64,000 nt of DNA from positions 124,001 to 188,000 of the forward strand of contig CALHWB010000053.1 in assembly GCA_938036835.1 (NCBI GenBank). Direction: 5' to 3'. Within the stretch, counting starts at the first letter, position 1. Every line of letters starts with the position of its first letter. The notes below the pieces were generated by a model. It saw nothing but the letters and a program-made list of their open reading frames with translations. It did no database searches and was not told where the DNA came from. Source of the stretch: an uncultured Propionibacterium sp. GTDB taxonomy: Bacteria > Actinomycetota > Actinomycetes > Propionibacteriales > Propionibacteriaceae. Shown one piece after another: positions 50,267 to 59,048 of this stretch. The translations under genes were made by a program, and so were the position numbers.

Positions 50267-51697
50267 TCAAACTCTAATGCTGCCTTCCCCGGTGAACAGG
50301 ACGAGCGCGATTCCGACGACCGCCAGCAGCACGCCGAGGCCGGACAGGAGGAAGATTCCAGCCCCACCTGTCATGGGCAGAGCGAACATCCTGGGATTCG
50401 TCACATCCACGGTCGATACGAGGTAGTTGTCCTCCACGTTAGCCGCCGTCGCAGGATTGTCCTGAATGCAGGCAGCCTCACTCAGATTGAAGGTCTGGTC
50501 GGGAGCCTTCCGGTAACCGGAGGGCACGGTGGTCTCGACTGCTGTATAAGTGCCGGCAGCCAGGTCTTCGAAGTACACGTAGCCGTTCTGGTCAGAGGTC
50601 GATGTCAGCTGTCTGCCGTTGGCCAGCGTGACGGTGAAGACGGCTCCAGCCAGGGGATGTCCATCCGGTGTGACCCTCGTGAATACGTAACCGTAGGTTT
50701 TTACCTTGGCCCTGCCCGCAAGACTCGCGGTTGCCGGGCTGTAGGGGTTGGGATTGAACGTGACGGTGGCGGTGTTACCCGTCAGATCATCTGGGCCGCG
50801 GGAGAACGCCGCCGATGTCAACTTGGCGTTATAGGTGACGACGATCGGTGCACCGGGGTGGGCTAGCACATATGCCCTCGTGAACTCGATCCGGTAACCC
50901 GCGGGGGACGCGGTCAGCGTGTAGTCGGCGCCGGACTGCGCGACGGCCCCGTTGAGCTGGATGGAAGCGGTGTCGATCTCGGTGCCGACCGTCGGAATGT
51001 CGCCGATAACGAAGGTGGCGTCCCTGGCATCGGCTGGGTAAGAGGGTACCGCAGTGGAAATCCGGAACGGCATGGAGTCACCCACGCTGTACTCGTTCGT
51101 GGATTCGTCGTATGCCGCGCCGACGCCCTTCTCGATGGCGACTTCGGTCTTCTTGACGCCGATCGGCGTCAGCGTGCGCGGAGCATAGGCTCCGTTCGAA
51201 GCCTCCGGGCTAGCATCGACGATCATGCTCTGGTAGACGCGCGACTCACCGTTTGTGCCAGTCACACGGACGAGGTAGTAGCCGCTACCGAGCGAGAGCT
51301 GGGCTGAGGTTCCCGTCGCGGTGACAGTGACGGCCGGGGTACTCAATGAATTCGCGATGACGGAGGCGGCATTCTGCATGGCGCTGTTTTGGACGAACGC
51401 GGCGCTATCCGATGCGATAGCGGCGATCTCATCGATCGAGTCATATGCGGCCGGCAACCCGGGAGCCATCGTGTAGGTGAGATTGTTGGTCGCGTCGATA
51501 TCGGCATCGGCTATGAGGTATGCACTCACAGTGTCTCCTGCAAGCAGATCGTTCACGGTCAGCATGGTATTGCCGACATCGGTGGGACTGGTTGGCGCCG
51601 CAAATGCCATGGCTGGGGACAGCGACAGTGCGATCGCCGCGGCTGCGATCGCATAGCCGCAATTCTTCACTACCTTCTTGGCGAAGGCCGTTATCAT
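50267..51697 (-). CDS. LPXTG-anchored major pilin (SpaH/EbpB-type)
   Basis: 476 residues. A signal peptide (AIAAAAIALSLSPAMAFA) is followed by an N-terminal domain (about 35-165), a middle domain with GVKKTEVAIEKGVG, and a C-terminal Cna-B/SpaA-like domain (GYVFTRVTPDGHPLAGAVFTVT) with an E-box YTAVETTVPSGYRK that would form an isopeptide bond. The end is a sorting signal: LPMTGG, a hydrophobic helix and GEGSIRV. This is the build of sortase-assembled pilus shafts. No sortase gene is in the window, so a housekeeping or distant pilin sortase must act. Its start overlaps the upstream gene by four bases. Confidence 0.9.
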   Translation of the reverse strand: MITAFAKKVVKNCGYAIAAAAIALSLSPAMAFAAPTSPTDVGNTMLTVNDLLAGDTVSAYLIADADIDATNNLTYTMAPGLPAAYDSIDEIAAIASDSAAFVQNSAMQNAASVIANSLSTPAVTVTATGTSAQLSLGSGYYLVRVTGTNGESRVYQSMIVDASPEASNGAYAPRTLTPIGVKKTEVAIEKGVGAAYDESTNEYSVGDSMPFRISTAVPSYPADARDATFVIGDIPTVGTEIDTASIQLNGAVAQSGADYTLTASPAGYRIEFTRAYVLAHPGAPIVVTYNAKLTSAAFSRGPDDLTGNTATVTFNPNPYSPATASLAGRAKVKTYGYVFTRVTPDGHPLAGAVFTVTLANGRQLTSTSDQNGYVYFEDLAAGTYTAVETTVPSGYRKAPDQTFNLSEAACIQDNPATAANVEDNYLVSTVDVTNPRMFALPMTGGAGIFLLSGLGVLLAVVGIALVLFTGEGSIRV

Positions 51698-52362
51698 TTT
51701 ATGCTCCTTGGGTGTGGGTTGATATCAGGGATTTCAGAAAGGGTTAATCGCGCACCGCCCAGCAGGGTGTCGTCCTCGCCGGACCGCTCGATTACGGCCA
51801 GCGGATTTTCGTATTCGCCGGTGAAGCCCGCACCGTCCGAGTCATGGGTGACAGCTACGTCCGGCATTCCCTGGCCGGCATCATCCACCCTGACGGTAAC
51901 GGCTCCGGGATGGGTGTCATAGGCATAGCCCTGCACCGCATCATTGCATCCGGCAATGGCGTCCAGCCCCGTCTTGAAGCCTGGCCACGTCGTGCCGCTA
52001 TAGGTTACCCGCCCATTGCCGGGATAACGCCACCGCACATATGGCCCACCATATCCGGTGTGCCCCCACCGGCCATTCCCGATGTTCACCGATGGCCCGT
52101 CCCGGGTGTTCTTGTCCGCGAGACCGAGCTGGCTAAAATCATGCCAGGCACCATTAACCCAGAATCGCCCGGTTTCTCCGGCTGGCGTTTCGCCGATGTA
52201 GTCGTTGCCGTCAACGGAACCAAGAACGCCGGCGACCCGCGTCACGGTTATGGCGTAGGCGCTGCTGGGAGCAGAAAGACACAGGCGAGTCACCACGAGG
52301 CAGGCCGGCAGCAGACCTCGACGTTCGAGAACCTGTCCCCCTACCACAGACTCAGCCATCAC
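51694..52362 (-). CDS. Secreted protein beside the pilin, probably truncated pilus subunit
   Basis: 222 residues. A signal-like segment (LLPACLVVTRLCLSAPSSAYA) is followed by a Gly/Trp-rich part (NDYIGETPAGETGRFWVNG, GPYVRWRYPGNG), then TVRVDDAGQGMPD. The last 35 residues, NPLAVIERSGEDDTLLGGARLTLSE, look like the first half of a SpaA/Cna-B prealbumin domain that stops short; there is no LPXTG. The stop overlaps the pilin start (ATGA). It may be the remnant of a tip or base pilin whose C-terminal half was deleted, or a short secreted partner. Family assignment is weak. Confidence 0.5.
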   Translation of the reverse strand: MMAESVVGGQVLERRGLLPACLVVTRLCLSAPSSAYAITVTRVAGVLGSVDGNDYIGETPAGETGRFWVNGAWHDFSQLGLADKNTRDGPSVNIGNGRWGHTGYGGPYVRWRYPGNGRVTYSGTTWPGFKTGLDAIAGCNDAVQGYAYDTHPGAVTVRVDDAGQGMPDVAVTHDSDGAGFTGEYENPLAVIERSGEDDTLLGGARLTLSEIPDINPHPRSIK

Positions 52363-52617
52363 GCCCCCGATGCTGGCAGAACTAAAATGAGGCTAACATC
52401 CCTCGTCAAACGGGTCAACGCCGCGTGCGCCATGTTCTGCGCATGCGGCTCCGCGGATCGCCCCATCGCGGATATCGCAAGTGCCCCCGCCGACGGATGC
52501 CGGAACGCATCACCGGGTGGAATACCGGTCCCTTTCAGATTTCCCAAAGGGAACAGTCGTATAGGGTGCATTGGAGCTGCTTTGCCGTTCTCTTGCCGGC
52601 AAGGGTGAGAGCAATCC

Positions 52618-53847
52618 TCACCAGGGCCAGTCCGAGGTCAGGTATGCCTCGACGGCACGGTTCTGGAAACGATAGGGCCTGCCGCGCTGAACGATACGGC
52701 GGGTGAGGTTCAGGCGTTGCGCGGTTGGTCCCGCGTCGCTCGCCTTCTCGTAGCCTATTTTCTTGGCGATGTTCGTCAGGGACCGATCTCCCCGCGCGAG
52801 CTCGGCCATTGCCGTAACGAATTCCTTTTCGCGGGCGGGCAACCGGTCTAGGATACGCTGCACATGCGCCTCCGCTTCGACTGCGGCATCTTTCCATCCG
52901 GTCCTGACGTGTTCGGATGTGATGAGGTTTTCGGTTCCCGCGTACCAAGCGCGTTCTCCTGCGAGTTGGAACAAGAAAGGCTCTCCGCAGGCCAGTTCGA
53001 CGATGGCGCGCTGGGCCTTTACCTCCATGAATACCCGGTCGGTGCTACCAGCGTCATTGACGACCGGCCAGCCCTCGGTGACGAAGGGCTGAAGCGCGGT
53101 CATGAGATCGTCGTTGCCGATTGCCTCAAGGGTGGTGGTCTGGAATCGACGCGCGAAGGTGGCGCCCGCCCGCGCGCCGGCTAGGTCTGCGAACTCGGGC
53201 AGACCTGTGAGATACACGGCGATGGGTAGGGCTCTATCGACCTGTAGCCCACCCGGGACGGTGATGGTCTCGTCGTAGGCCAGAGCATCGCCGAGGGCGA
53301 TGAGCAGTTGCGATCGAGCGCGCTCGTCGGTGATGTTCTGCACCTCGTCGATGTGGAGCACCACCATGACGTTCTGGCGCTGAAGCGCCGCGCGGCCGAT
53401 CTCGATGAGAAGGTCGGTTAGGGCGATATAAGGCTCAGGGCCGTCTTGCGCGCGCACGGAAAGCGAAACGCCAGAGGCGGCGACCGTCTCGACCCTGCGC
53501 AGGAGGTCGCCGATGCGTTGTTCGCGGGCGGCGGGCAGGCCCGCTGTAGCCGACAATTCCAGCAGGGCGGAGGCGACTCTCTTGATGGGGTCGGTGCCCG
53601 AGGGGATGCGAAGCTGCGGCGTCGCCCAGTCGCCGGCCTCGGAAGCCTCGCGTGCGATCCTCCGCACGAGTGAGGACTTGCCGGAGCCGGCTTCGCCGAG
53701 GATGGTGCGGCCTCGCTCATGGATGCCAGCCACGCGGCGTGGACGGAGGACGTCTCGCCAGTCGCTGAGCTGGCTGGTGCGACCGGCCCACACCTTGGGC
53801 ACGGTATCCGAGCCCGGGCTGAACGGCGAGTCAAGCGGAACCCTCAT
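52618..53847 (-). CDS. AAA ATPase of the ExeA/TniB/Orc-like type
   Basis: 409 residues from MRVPLDSPFSPG. Walker A is RTILGEAGSGKSSLVRRI, Walker B NVMVVLHIDEVQNI with the extra Glu/Gln used by AAA-type switches, and sensor-like VYLTGLPEF. The C-terminal 130 residues look like a winged helix (LTNIAKKIGYEKASDAGPTAQRL). Proteins of this shape occur in transposition helpers, defence islands and as prophage or plasmid ATPases; none of the usual partners is adjacent. Two palindromes lie directly at the start codon, suggesting tight autoregulation. The C-terminus ends PYRFQNRAVEAYLTSDWPW. Function unknown. Confidence 0.8.
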   Translation of the reverse strand: MRVPLDSPFSPGSDTVPKVWAGRTSQLSDWRDVLRPRRVAGIHERGRTILGEAGSGKSSLVRRIAREASEAGDWATPQLRIPSGTDPIKRVASALLELSATAGLPAAREQRIGDLLRRVETVAASGVSLSVRAQDGPEPYIALTDLLIEIGRAALQRQNVMVVLHIDEVQNITDERARSQLLIALGDALAYDETITVPGGLQVDRALPIAVYLTGLPEFADLAGARAGATFARRFQTTTLEAIGNDDLMTALQPFVTEGWPVVNDAGSTDRVFMEVKAQRAIVELACGEPFLFQLAGERAWYAGTENLITSEHVRTGWKDAAVEAEAHVQRILDRLPAREKEFVTAMAELARGDRSLTNIAKKIGYEKASDAGPTAQRLNLTRRIVQRGRPYRFQNRAVEAYLTSDWPW

Positions 53848-53848
53848 G

Positions 53849-53892
53849 ATGATAAGTTTATCAAAGGACGGATTCCTTGATAAACTTATCAA
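53849..53892 (-). promoter_or_regulatory. Twin palindromic operator at the AAA ATPase start
   Basis: Two copies of a 16-bp palindrome TTGATAA-NN-TTATCAA, one perfect at 53877-53892 and one with a single mismatch at 53849-53864, are 12 bases apart and together make a 14-bp inverted repeat. The inner copy almost touches the ATG at 53847, so bound protein would cover the ribosome site and promoter. The A+T content stands out from its surroundings. Confidence 0.7.
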
Positions 53893-53976
53893 GGCTATTC
53901 CAGCCGACGGTGCGCTTCGTCTTCGCACCAAAACCTCTGCCCAGTAGCAGTAGCGTATGCACCATAGCCAGGTACC

Positions 53977-54333
53977 ATGATCGACGCTGAACCCCAGGCC
54001 GGGAGGCTGTCCCAGCGTGAGTTGCGCAACGAATCCGGCCGGGGGTTGCGTGCGGTGAGCGAGGGCCGCTCTTTCGTCTTAACCAATAGTGGGGTCCCTG
54101 CGGTGCGGATCGTGCCGCTCGGCGAGCCTGCACCCACATTGCGGATCGTTCGCCCGGCACGGCGTCAGGATGCCGGGGTGACATTGACCAAGCTGACACG
54201 ACCCGAACCCTCGTCCGATCCCCATCGGCAGGCAGCAGAGCTGCCGAACACCTCTTTACCCACTCACCGAATGAGGTCTACCTCCCGGACGCGAGCCCCG
54301 TCCGGAACTCCACCACGTCCCCGGGCTGCATGA
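53977..54333 (+). CDS. Phd/YefM-type antitoxin, orphan
   Basis: 118 residues as read. The first 55 match Phd-family antitoxins: LSQRELRNESGRGLRAVSEGRSFVLTNSGVPAVRIVPL, the DNA-binding and dimer part. The rest is Arg/Pro-rich, lacks the acidic toxin-binding tail, and its last 56 bases run into the 3' end of ychF on the other strand, so the original C-terminus may be lost. No PIN or Doc/Fic toxin follows. It is divergent from the AAA ATPase gene and could bind the palindromes there. Confidence 0.6.
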   Translation: MIDAEPQAGRLSQRELRNESGRGLRAVSEGRSFVLTNSGVPAVRIVPLGEPAPTLRIVRPARRQDAGVTLTKLTRPEPSSDPHRQAAELPNTSLPTHRMRSTSRTRAPSGTPPRPRAA

Positions 54334-55363
54334 CGTAGTCCTTGCCTTCCAGACGCACCTTGCCCGCGGCCTTGACCGCAGCCTCGCTGCCCAGGGAAAC
54401 CAGATCGTCATAGTTCATGATCTGGGCCTTGATGAAACCCTTCTGGAAATCCGTGTGGATGACTCCGGCGGCCTCCGGCGCGGTGGCACCCTGTTTGATC
54501 GTCCAGGCACGCGATTCCTTGGGGCCGGCGGTCAGGAAGCTTTGCAGGCCCAGGGCGCGATAACCGGCCCGGGCCAGCTGGTCTAGGCCGGGTTCGGTCA
54601 CCCCGGCCTCGGCAAGGAACTCGCGGGCCTCCTCCTCATCCATCTCTATCAGTTCGGATTCGAACTTGGCGTCCAGGAAGATCGCCTCCGCCGGGGCCAC
54701 CAATTCGGTCAGTCGCTGTTTGAAAGCCGGATCGGCAAGCTGACCCTGATCAAGGTTGAACACATACAGATATGGCTTGGCGGTGAGCAGGAACAGATCG
54801 TGTAGCGGCTCGGGGTCAAGCCCCGCCGCATGCACCCCCTGCCCGGAGTCCAGCACCTTCTGGGCCTGTAGCCAGGCCTGTAGTTTCGGCTGGGCCGCCT
54901 TTTTGATCCGGGCCTCCTTCTCCAACCTGGGTAGCGCCTTCTCAAGGGTTTGCAGGTCGGCAAGGATCAACTCTGTGCGGATGGTGTCGACATCGGCGGC
55001 CGGATTGACCCGGCCGGCCACATGAGTGACTTCATCGTCGGCGAACACCCTGGTGACCTGGCAGATGGCATCGGCCTCCCGGATATTTGCCAAAAAGGCA
55101 TTGCCCATACCCTCACCCTGGGAGGCACCCTTCACGATGCCCGCGATGTCCACGAAACTCACCGTCGCCGGCACGAGCCGTCCGGACGAATACAGCTTCC
55201 CAAGCACCGCCAGCCGAGCGTCCGGCACCCCCACCACACCCACATTGGGTTCGATGGTCGCAAAGGGATAGTTGGCGGCCAGAACCGAGTTCCGGGTCAG
55301 GGCGTTGAACAGGGTCGACTTGCCGGCATTAGGCAGCCCGACGATTCCGATGGTGAGTGCCAC
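54278..55363 (-). CDS. ychF: Ribosome-associated GTPase/ATPase YchF (Obg family)
   Basis: 361 residues from the GTG at 55363 (VALTIGIVGLPNAGKST). P-loop GLPNAGKST, G3 VDIAGIVKGASQGEGMGN, the nucleotide-specificity region YVFNLDQG where YchF has NxxE-like residues favouring ATP, and the C-terminal TGS domain (IHTDFQKGFIKAQIMNYDD, YVMQPGDVVEFR). Length and order are standard. YchF binds ribosomes and modulates stress responses. The frame open to 55720 is an upstream extension without homology. Its end overlaps the antitoxin-like ORF on the other strand. Confidence 0.95.
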   Translation of the reverse strand: MALTIGIVGLPNAGKSTLFNALTRNSVLAANYPFATIEPNVGVVGVPDARLAVLGKLYSSGRLVPATVSFVDIAGIVKGASQGEGMGNAFLANIREADAICQVTRVFADDEVTHVAGRVNPAADVDTIRTELILADLQTLEKALPRLEKEARIKKAAQPKLQAWLQAQKVLDSGQGVHAAGLDPEPLHDLFLLTAKPYLYVFNLDQGQLADPAFKQRLTELVAPAEAIFLDAKFESELIEMDEEEAREFLAEAGVTEPGLDQLARAGYRALGLQSFLTAGPKESRAWTIKQGATAPEAAGVIHTDFQKGFIKAQIMNYDDLVSLGSEAAVKAAGKVRLEGKDYVMQPGDVVEFRTGLASGR

Positions 55364-55465
55364 GACCCAGCAGCCTACCCCGGTGGCACGACGGCCCTCG
55401 AATACGCTCCCGGCGTGTGCAACCATGGAGGACAGCAGCAACTCGACGAAAGGCGATGACTCACG

Positions 55466-55972
55466 GTGCCCCAGACGCCGCAGTTCAACGATCCCTATGA
55501 CTCCTACTACGGTCAGGGATCGGTTTCTGGTGCCAGCGGCTTCTACGGCCAGCCCCAGGATCAGGCCAACCCTGTCGATCATGCCCTGAACGATCCGCAG
55601 CCGAACTATCAGAACACCAATACCGCCTATGGCTACGCCTACGAGCAGCCCCCGCAGGGTGGCACGCTCGAGCCGTATACCCCACCGACCCCCCTGTCCT
55701 ACGTACCCGCGCCCGAGCATCCGCAGTCAACCAGCGTGCTCATTTTGGGCATCCTGGGTCTGTTCCTGTTCCCGCCGCTGTCCTTCATCGCGCTGGTCAT
55801 GGGAGGGAAGGCCCGGCGGCAGATTCGGGAATCCCCGGGGCGCTGGTCGGACAGCGGTCAGCTCACCGCGGGCTGGGTAATGGGCATCATCGGCAGCACG
55901 CTCACATCGCTGGCCGTGCTCTTCATCATGGCCGTGCTATTCTTCGCCATCCTGGCCACCATGATGGCCTGA
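55466..55972 (+). CDS. DUF4190-type membrane protein with Pro/Tyr-rich N-terminus
   Basis: 168 residues from a GTG. The first 85 residues are disordered and rich in Gln, Tyr, Pro and Asn; then come two hydrophobic spans (VLILGILGLFLFPPLSFIALVMGGKARRQI and LTAGWVMGIIGSTLTSLAVLFIMAVLFFAILATMMA). This layout is frequent in actinobacterial DUF4190 proteins of unknown function. It is divergent from ychF and convergent with the M18 aminopeptidase. Confidence 0.8.
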   Translation: MPQTPQFNDPYDSYYGQGSVSGASGFYGQPQDQANPVDHALNDPQPNYQNTNTAYGYAYEQPPQGGTLEPYTPPTPLSYVPAPEHPQSTSVLILGILGLFLFPPLSFIALVMGGKARRQIRESPGRWSDSGQLTAGWVMGIIGSTLTSLAVLFIMAVLFFAILATMMA

Positions 55973-56018
55973 TCGTACGTGACAGCATCCCATAACCCGG
56001 TACCACTAGGGTCAAGAG

Positions 56019-57281
56019 TCAGGCACCGGCCAGGAAGGCAGTACCGACCGCGATGAACGCGGCCTGATCGGCCGGGGCGCACTGTTCGCGAATCGAGTGC
56101 ATGCCCAGGATCGGCACCCCCGCGTCCACCGTGCGCACCCCGAGCCGGGTCGCGGCCAGCGGACCGAGACTGGCCCCTCCGGGCACCGAGTTGTTGTTCA
56201 CGAAAACCTGATCGGTGATCTCGGCCGCTTGGCAGGCCCGCCGCCAAATAGCCATCGTTTCCGCATCGGTGCCGTATCGTGCGGCGGCGCTCCATTTCAG
56301 CACCGGCCCACCGCCCAGCCTCGGTTGGACGATCGGGTCGTGGCGTTCCGGCTGGTTGGGGTGTAGCCCATGAGTGACATCTGCCGACAGTTGCCAGCCC
56401 CGGTTCAGCCAGGCCAGGTGCGCGTCCGGCGGCAGGCCGGCAGCGGCGCTCAGCCTGCGTAACACCTGGCCGGCAAGGGGACCGGATGCCCCGGCGGCGG
56501 TCTGCGAACCGACCTCCTCATGATCATGGATGGCGAGGATCTGGGCATCCTGGGTGACCGGCGCAGCGAGGAAGGCCGTCAGGCCGGCGTGCACCCCGAG
56601 CAGATCGTCCAACCGGGCCGCCACCAACAGTTCACCGTGAGCCCCAAGCCGGGCACTGGGCTCGGCGGATACCAACAGCAGATCCTGCCCCGCCACCCGA
56701 TCGAAGCCCAAACCCACCCCGGCAGCGACGAATTCCAGCAGGTTGCCGTCGTAGCCCAAGCCCCAGGTGGCCATCAGATCGCGTTGCCGATCGATCTGGA
56801 AATCGTTGTTGGCGTCCCGGCCCAGGTGGATAGCCAGCCCCGGCACCCGGGCCAGGGCATCGGTACGCACCAGGTGGCTGCGCCCGGTCAAATCAACCAG
56901 TCGCCCGGCCACCGCGAGATCCCGGTCTAACCAGGTGTGCAGCATCGGAGCGCCATATACCTCTACATCGATCATCAGCTGACCGCTACGAGCGTAGTCA
57001 CCACGTGGCTTGCAGGCCAGTGCGGGTGAATCGCTGTGCGCGGCAAAGACTCTTAGGCCGGTCGACCGGGACCATGCCTGCGGCAGCCGCCAGGCATGCA
57101 GGGCGCCGCCACGACGGACAAACCCGAGCCGTGGTGCGTCCGGCCACGGCTCGTCGATCGCCAGTTCCCGGGCCCCCGCGGCAAGCAGGCGATTGGCCAA
57201 GCCGTCCACCGCATGGTAAGCGGTGGGACTCGTGTCAAGGAACTCCTGAAGATCGCTGGTCAACTGATCGATGTCGGGCAT
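56019..57281 (-). CDS. M18 family aminopeptidase
   Basis: 420 residues from MPDIDQLTSDLQEFLDTSPTAYHAV. Metal and catalytic motifs of the M18 (aspartyl aminopeptidase) family: FAAHSDSPAL (His-x-Asp), AIHDHEEVGSQTAAGASGP with the catalytic Glu pair, and LGMHSIREQCAPAD (His) at the end. A cytosolic di-zinc dodecameric exopeptidase acting on N-terminal acidic or other residues is expected. Divergent from rmuC with 113 bases between. The longer frame to 57521 lacks support. Confidence 0.93.
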   Translation of the reverse strand: MPDIDQLTSDLQEFLDTSPTAYHAVDGLANRLLAAGARELAIDEPWPDAPRLGFVRRGGALHAWRLPQAWSRSTGLRVFAAHSDSPALACKPRGDYARSGQLMIDVEVYGAPMLHTWLDRDLAVAGRLVDLTGRSHLVRTDALARVPGLAIHLGRDANNDFQIDRQRDLMATWGLGYDGNLLEFVAAGVGLGFDRVAGQDLLLVSAEPSARLGAHGELLVAARLDDLLGVHAGLTAFLAAPVTQDAQILAIHDHEEVGSQTAAGASGPLAGQVLRRLSAAAGLPPDAHLAWLNRGWQLSADVTHGLHPNQPERHDPIVQPRLGGGPVLKWSAAARYGTDAETMAIWRRACQAAEITDQVFVNNNSVPGGASLGPLAATRLGVRTVDAGVPILGMHSIREQCAPADQAAFIAVGTAFLAGA

Positions 57282-57394
57282 ATCCGCCAGATTAGGCGAC
57301 TCACCCACTGCCTGGACGCCGGATGCCCCCCATGGGATCACCGCCCGGCAGGGTAATCCGAAAACTGTCGGTGCCCTGCGGCAGGCTTTCTGGT

Positions 57395-58876
57395 ATGGAA
57401 CCCATCGAACTCCTCCTGCTGGTGGCAGCCCTGCTGATCGGTATCGGTGTGGGAACGTTGCTGGCTCGTTCGCAACGCGGCGCCGAGGTGGCCGAGTTAC
57501 GCGCCATGGCCAGTGAGGCACGCAGCGACCTGGTGCGCGCCCAATCCGAGCTCAGCACATTGCGTGCCGATCTGGGCCGGGCGGACGCCGAGCGGACCGC
57601 GGCAGTGGCCGAGGCGAGGAGCTCGACCGAGCGGGCCCGGGCCGAAAGCGCGCGAGTGAGCGCCGAACTGGCGGCCGCCCAGGCGGAACGAGACGCAGCT
57701 TTGCGCAACGTCCGGGAGCTCGCCGAGAACCGCGAACAGATCACCAGGCAGTTCCAGTTGCTGTCTGCGGAAGCCCTCACCGAGCAGGGCAAACAGGCCG
57801 ATGCCGCGGCCGAGCGACGGCTGGTGGCCACCCGCGAACTGATGACCCCCGTGGAACGGGGCCTCGCCCAGTTGAACGAACGCATCACCCAGGTCGAAAA
57901 GGAACGAGCCGAGGCAGCCGCCAGCCTGCGCGCCCAGGTGCAAACCGTGCTGGCCACCAGCGAAAACCTGCGCCGCGAGACCGGAGCGCTGGCGAGTGCG
58001 CTGCGCAAACCCCAAGTCCGGGGCGCCTGGGGCGAGCTACAGCTCAAGCGTGTGGTGGAGATCGCGGGCATGCTGGAATACTGCGATTTCCTGCAACAGG
58101 TCACCGACCAGACCTCGGCGGACAATCGGATCAGGCCCGACATGAAGGTGCTGCTGGGTGGCGACAAATTCGTCTATGTGGATGCGAAAACACCCTTGGC
58201 GGCCTATCTGGATGCGATGGAGGCCACCACCGACGACGAACGCGAGGCTCGCCTGCACCAGTTCGCCGAGCACGTCAAAACCCATATCGACAAGCTATCG
58301 GCCAAGGAATACTGGAAGGCGGCCACCGGGACACCCGAGTTCGTGGTGCTGTTCATTCCCGCGGAGGCGTTGGCCGCCGAAGCACTGGCACAGCGTCCCG
58401 ATCTGCACGAGTATGCGGCCGCGAGGGGCATCGTGCTGGCCTCCCCCACCACCCTGATCGCGATGTTGCGGGCGGTAGCCTATGGCTGGAAGCAGGCCGC
58501 CCTGGCCGATTCCGCGGCCGAGGTATTCGAACTGGGCCGTGAGCTGCATGACCGGCTCGCCAGAATGGGCGGTCACTTCGGTCGGCTGGGCAACTCGTTG
58601 ACCTCGGCGGTCAAGGCCTACAACGCAACACTGGGCTCTCTGGAGGGCCGTGTGCTGGTCAGCGCCCGCCGGCTCAGGGATCTCAAGGTGACCGACCGGG
58701 AATTGGCCCGGCTGACTGGCGTAGACGAGAGCACGCGGCTGTTGTCGGCCCCCGAACTGTTGGCGGATGCCGTAGCTACAGCCGAGCGGCTCGTCCCGGT
58801 AAACGACCCGGAGGCCTTGGAACCCGGCGGGCCACAACCCGAAACCTTCGATGCCGAATTGGTGGAACAGGATTGA
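57395..58876 (+). CDS. rmuC: DNA recombination protein RmuC
   Basis: 493 residues from MEPIELLLLVAALLIGIGVGT. One N-terminal membrane helix is followed by a long coiled coil (about 30-180, Ala/Glu/Arg heptads) and the nuclease-fold RmuC domain (RGAWGELQLKRVVEIAGM, DMKVLLGGDKFVYVDAKTPLAAYLDA, VVLFIPAEALAAEAL, SPTTLIAMLRAVAYGWKQ). RmuC limits inversions at short repeats; its enzymatic action is not settled. Alone, upstream of ispH by about 170 bases. Confidence 0.93.
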   Translation: MEPIELLLLVAALLIGIGVGTLLARSQRGAEVAELRAMASEARSDLVRAQSELSTLRADLGRADAERTAAVAEARSSTERARAESARVSAELAAAQAERDAALRNVRELAENREQITRQFQLLSAEALTEQGKQADAAAERRLVATRELMTPVERGLAQLNERITQVEKERAEAAASLRAQVQTVLATSENLRRETGALASALRKPQVRGAWGELQLKRVVEIAGMLEYCDFLQQVTDQTSADNRIRPDMKVLLGGDKFVYVDAKTPLAAYLDAMEATTDDEREARLHQFAEHVKTHIDKLSAKEYWKAATGTPEFVVLFIPAEALAAEALAQRPDLHEYAAARGIVLASPTTLIAMLRAVAYGWKQAALADSAAEVFELGRELHDRLARMGGHFGRLGNSLTSAVKAYNATLGSLEGRVLVSARRLRDLKVTDRELARLTGVDESTRLLSAPELLADAVATAERLVPVNDPEALEPGGPQPETFDAELVEQD

Positions 58877-59048
58877 TCGGGTATCCGCCTCAATGGCAGG
58901 CGGTCGGCTCTGTCGCCGGGTGACCCGGCTGCGAGACGGCCGGGCTCCGAGCCGGAATGCCCAGGCAGGGCGATCGCACCCAGCCGGTCACGGTCCGGGC
59001 AGCGCGGATCGGCGGGCGGTCTATGGCAGCCACCCTAGACTGGTCACC

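Noticed and set aside
49797..50426. Plus-strand frame of about 209 codons between the GH16 and pilin genes
   Set aside because: Its sequence is low-complexity Pro/Ser/Arg, with no motif or ribosome site, and it runs over the pilin 3' end and the hairpin. A decayed gene cannot be excluded.
53849..53892. Intrinsic terminator at the palindromes near 53.87 kb
   Set aside because: The repeat is AT-rich, made of two separate palindromes, and sits at a start codon, which fits an operator and not a terminator.
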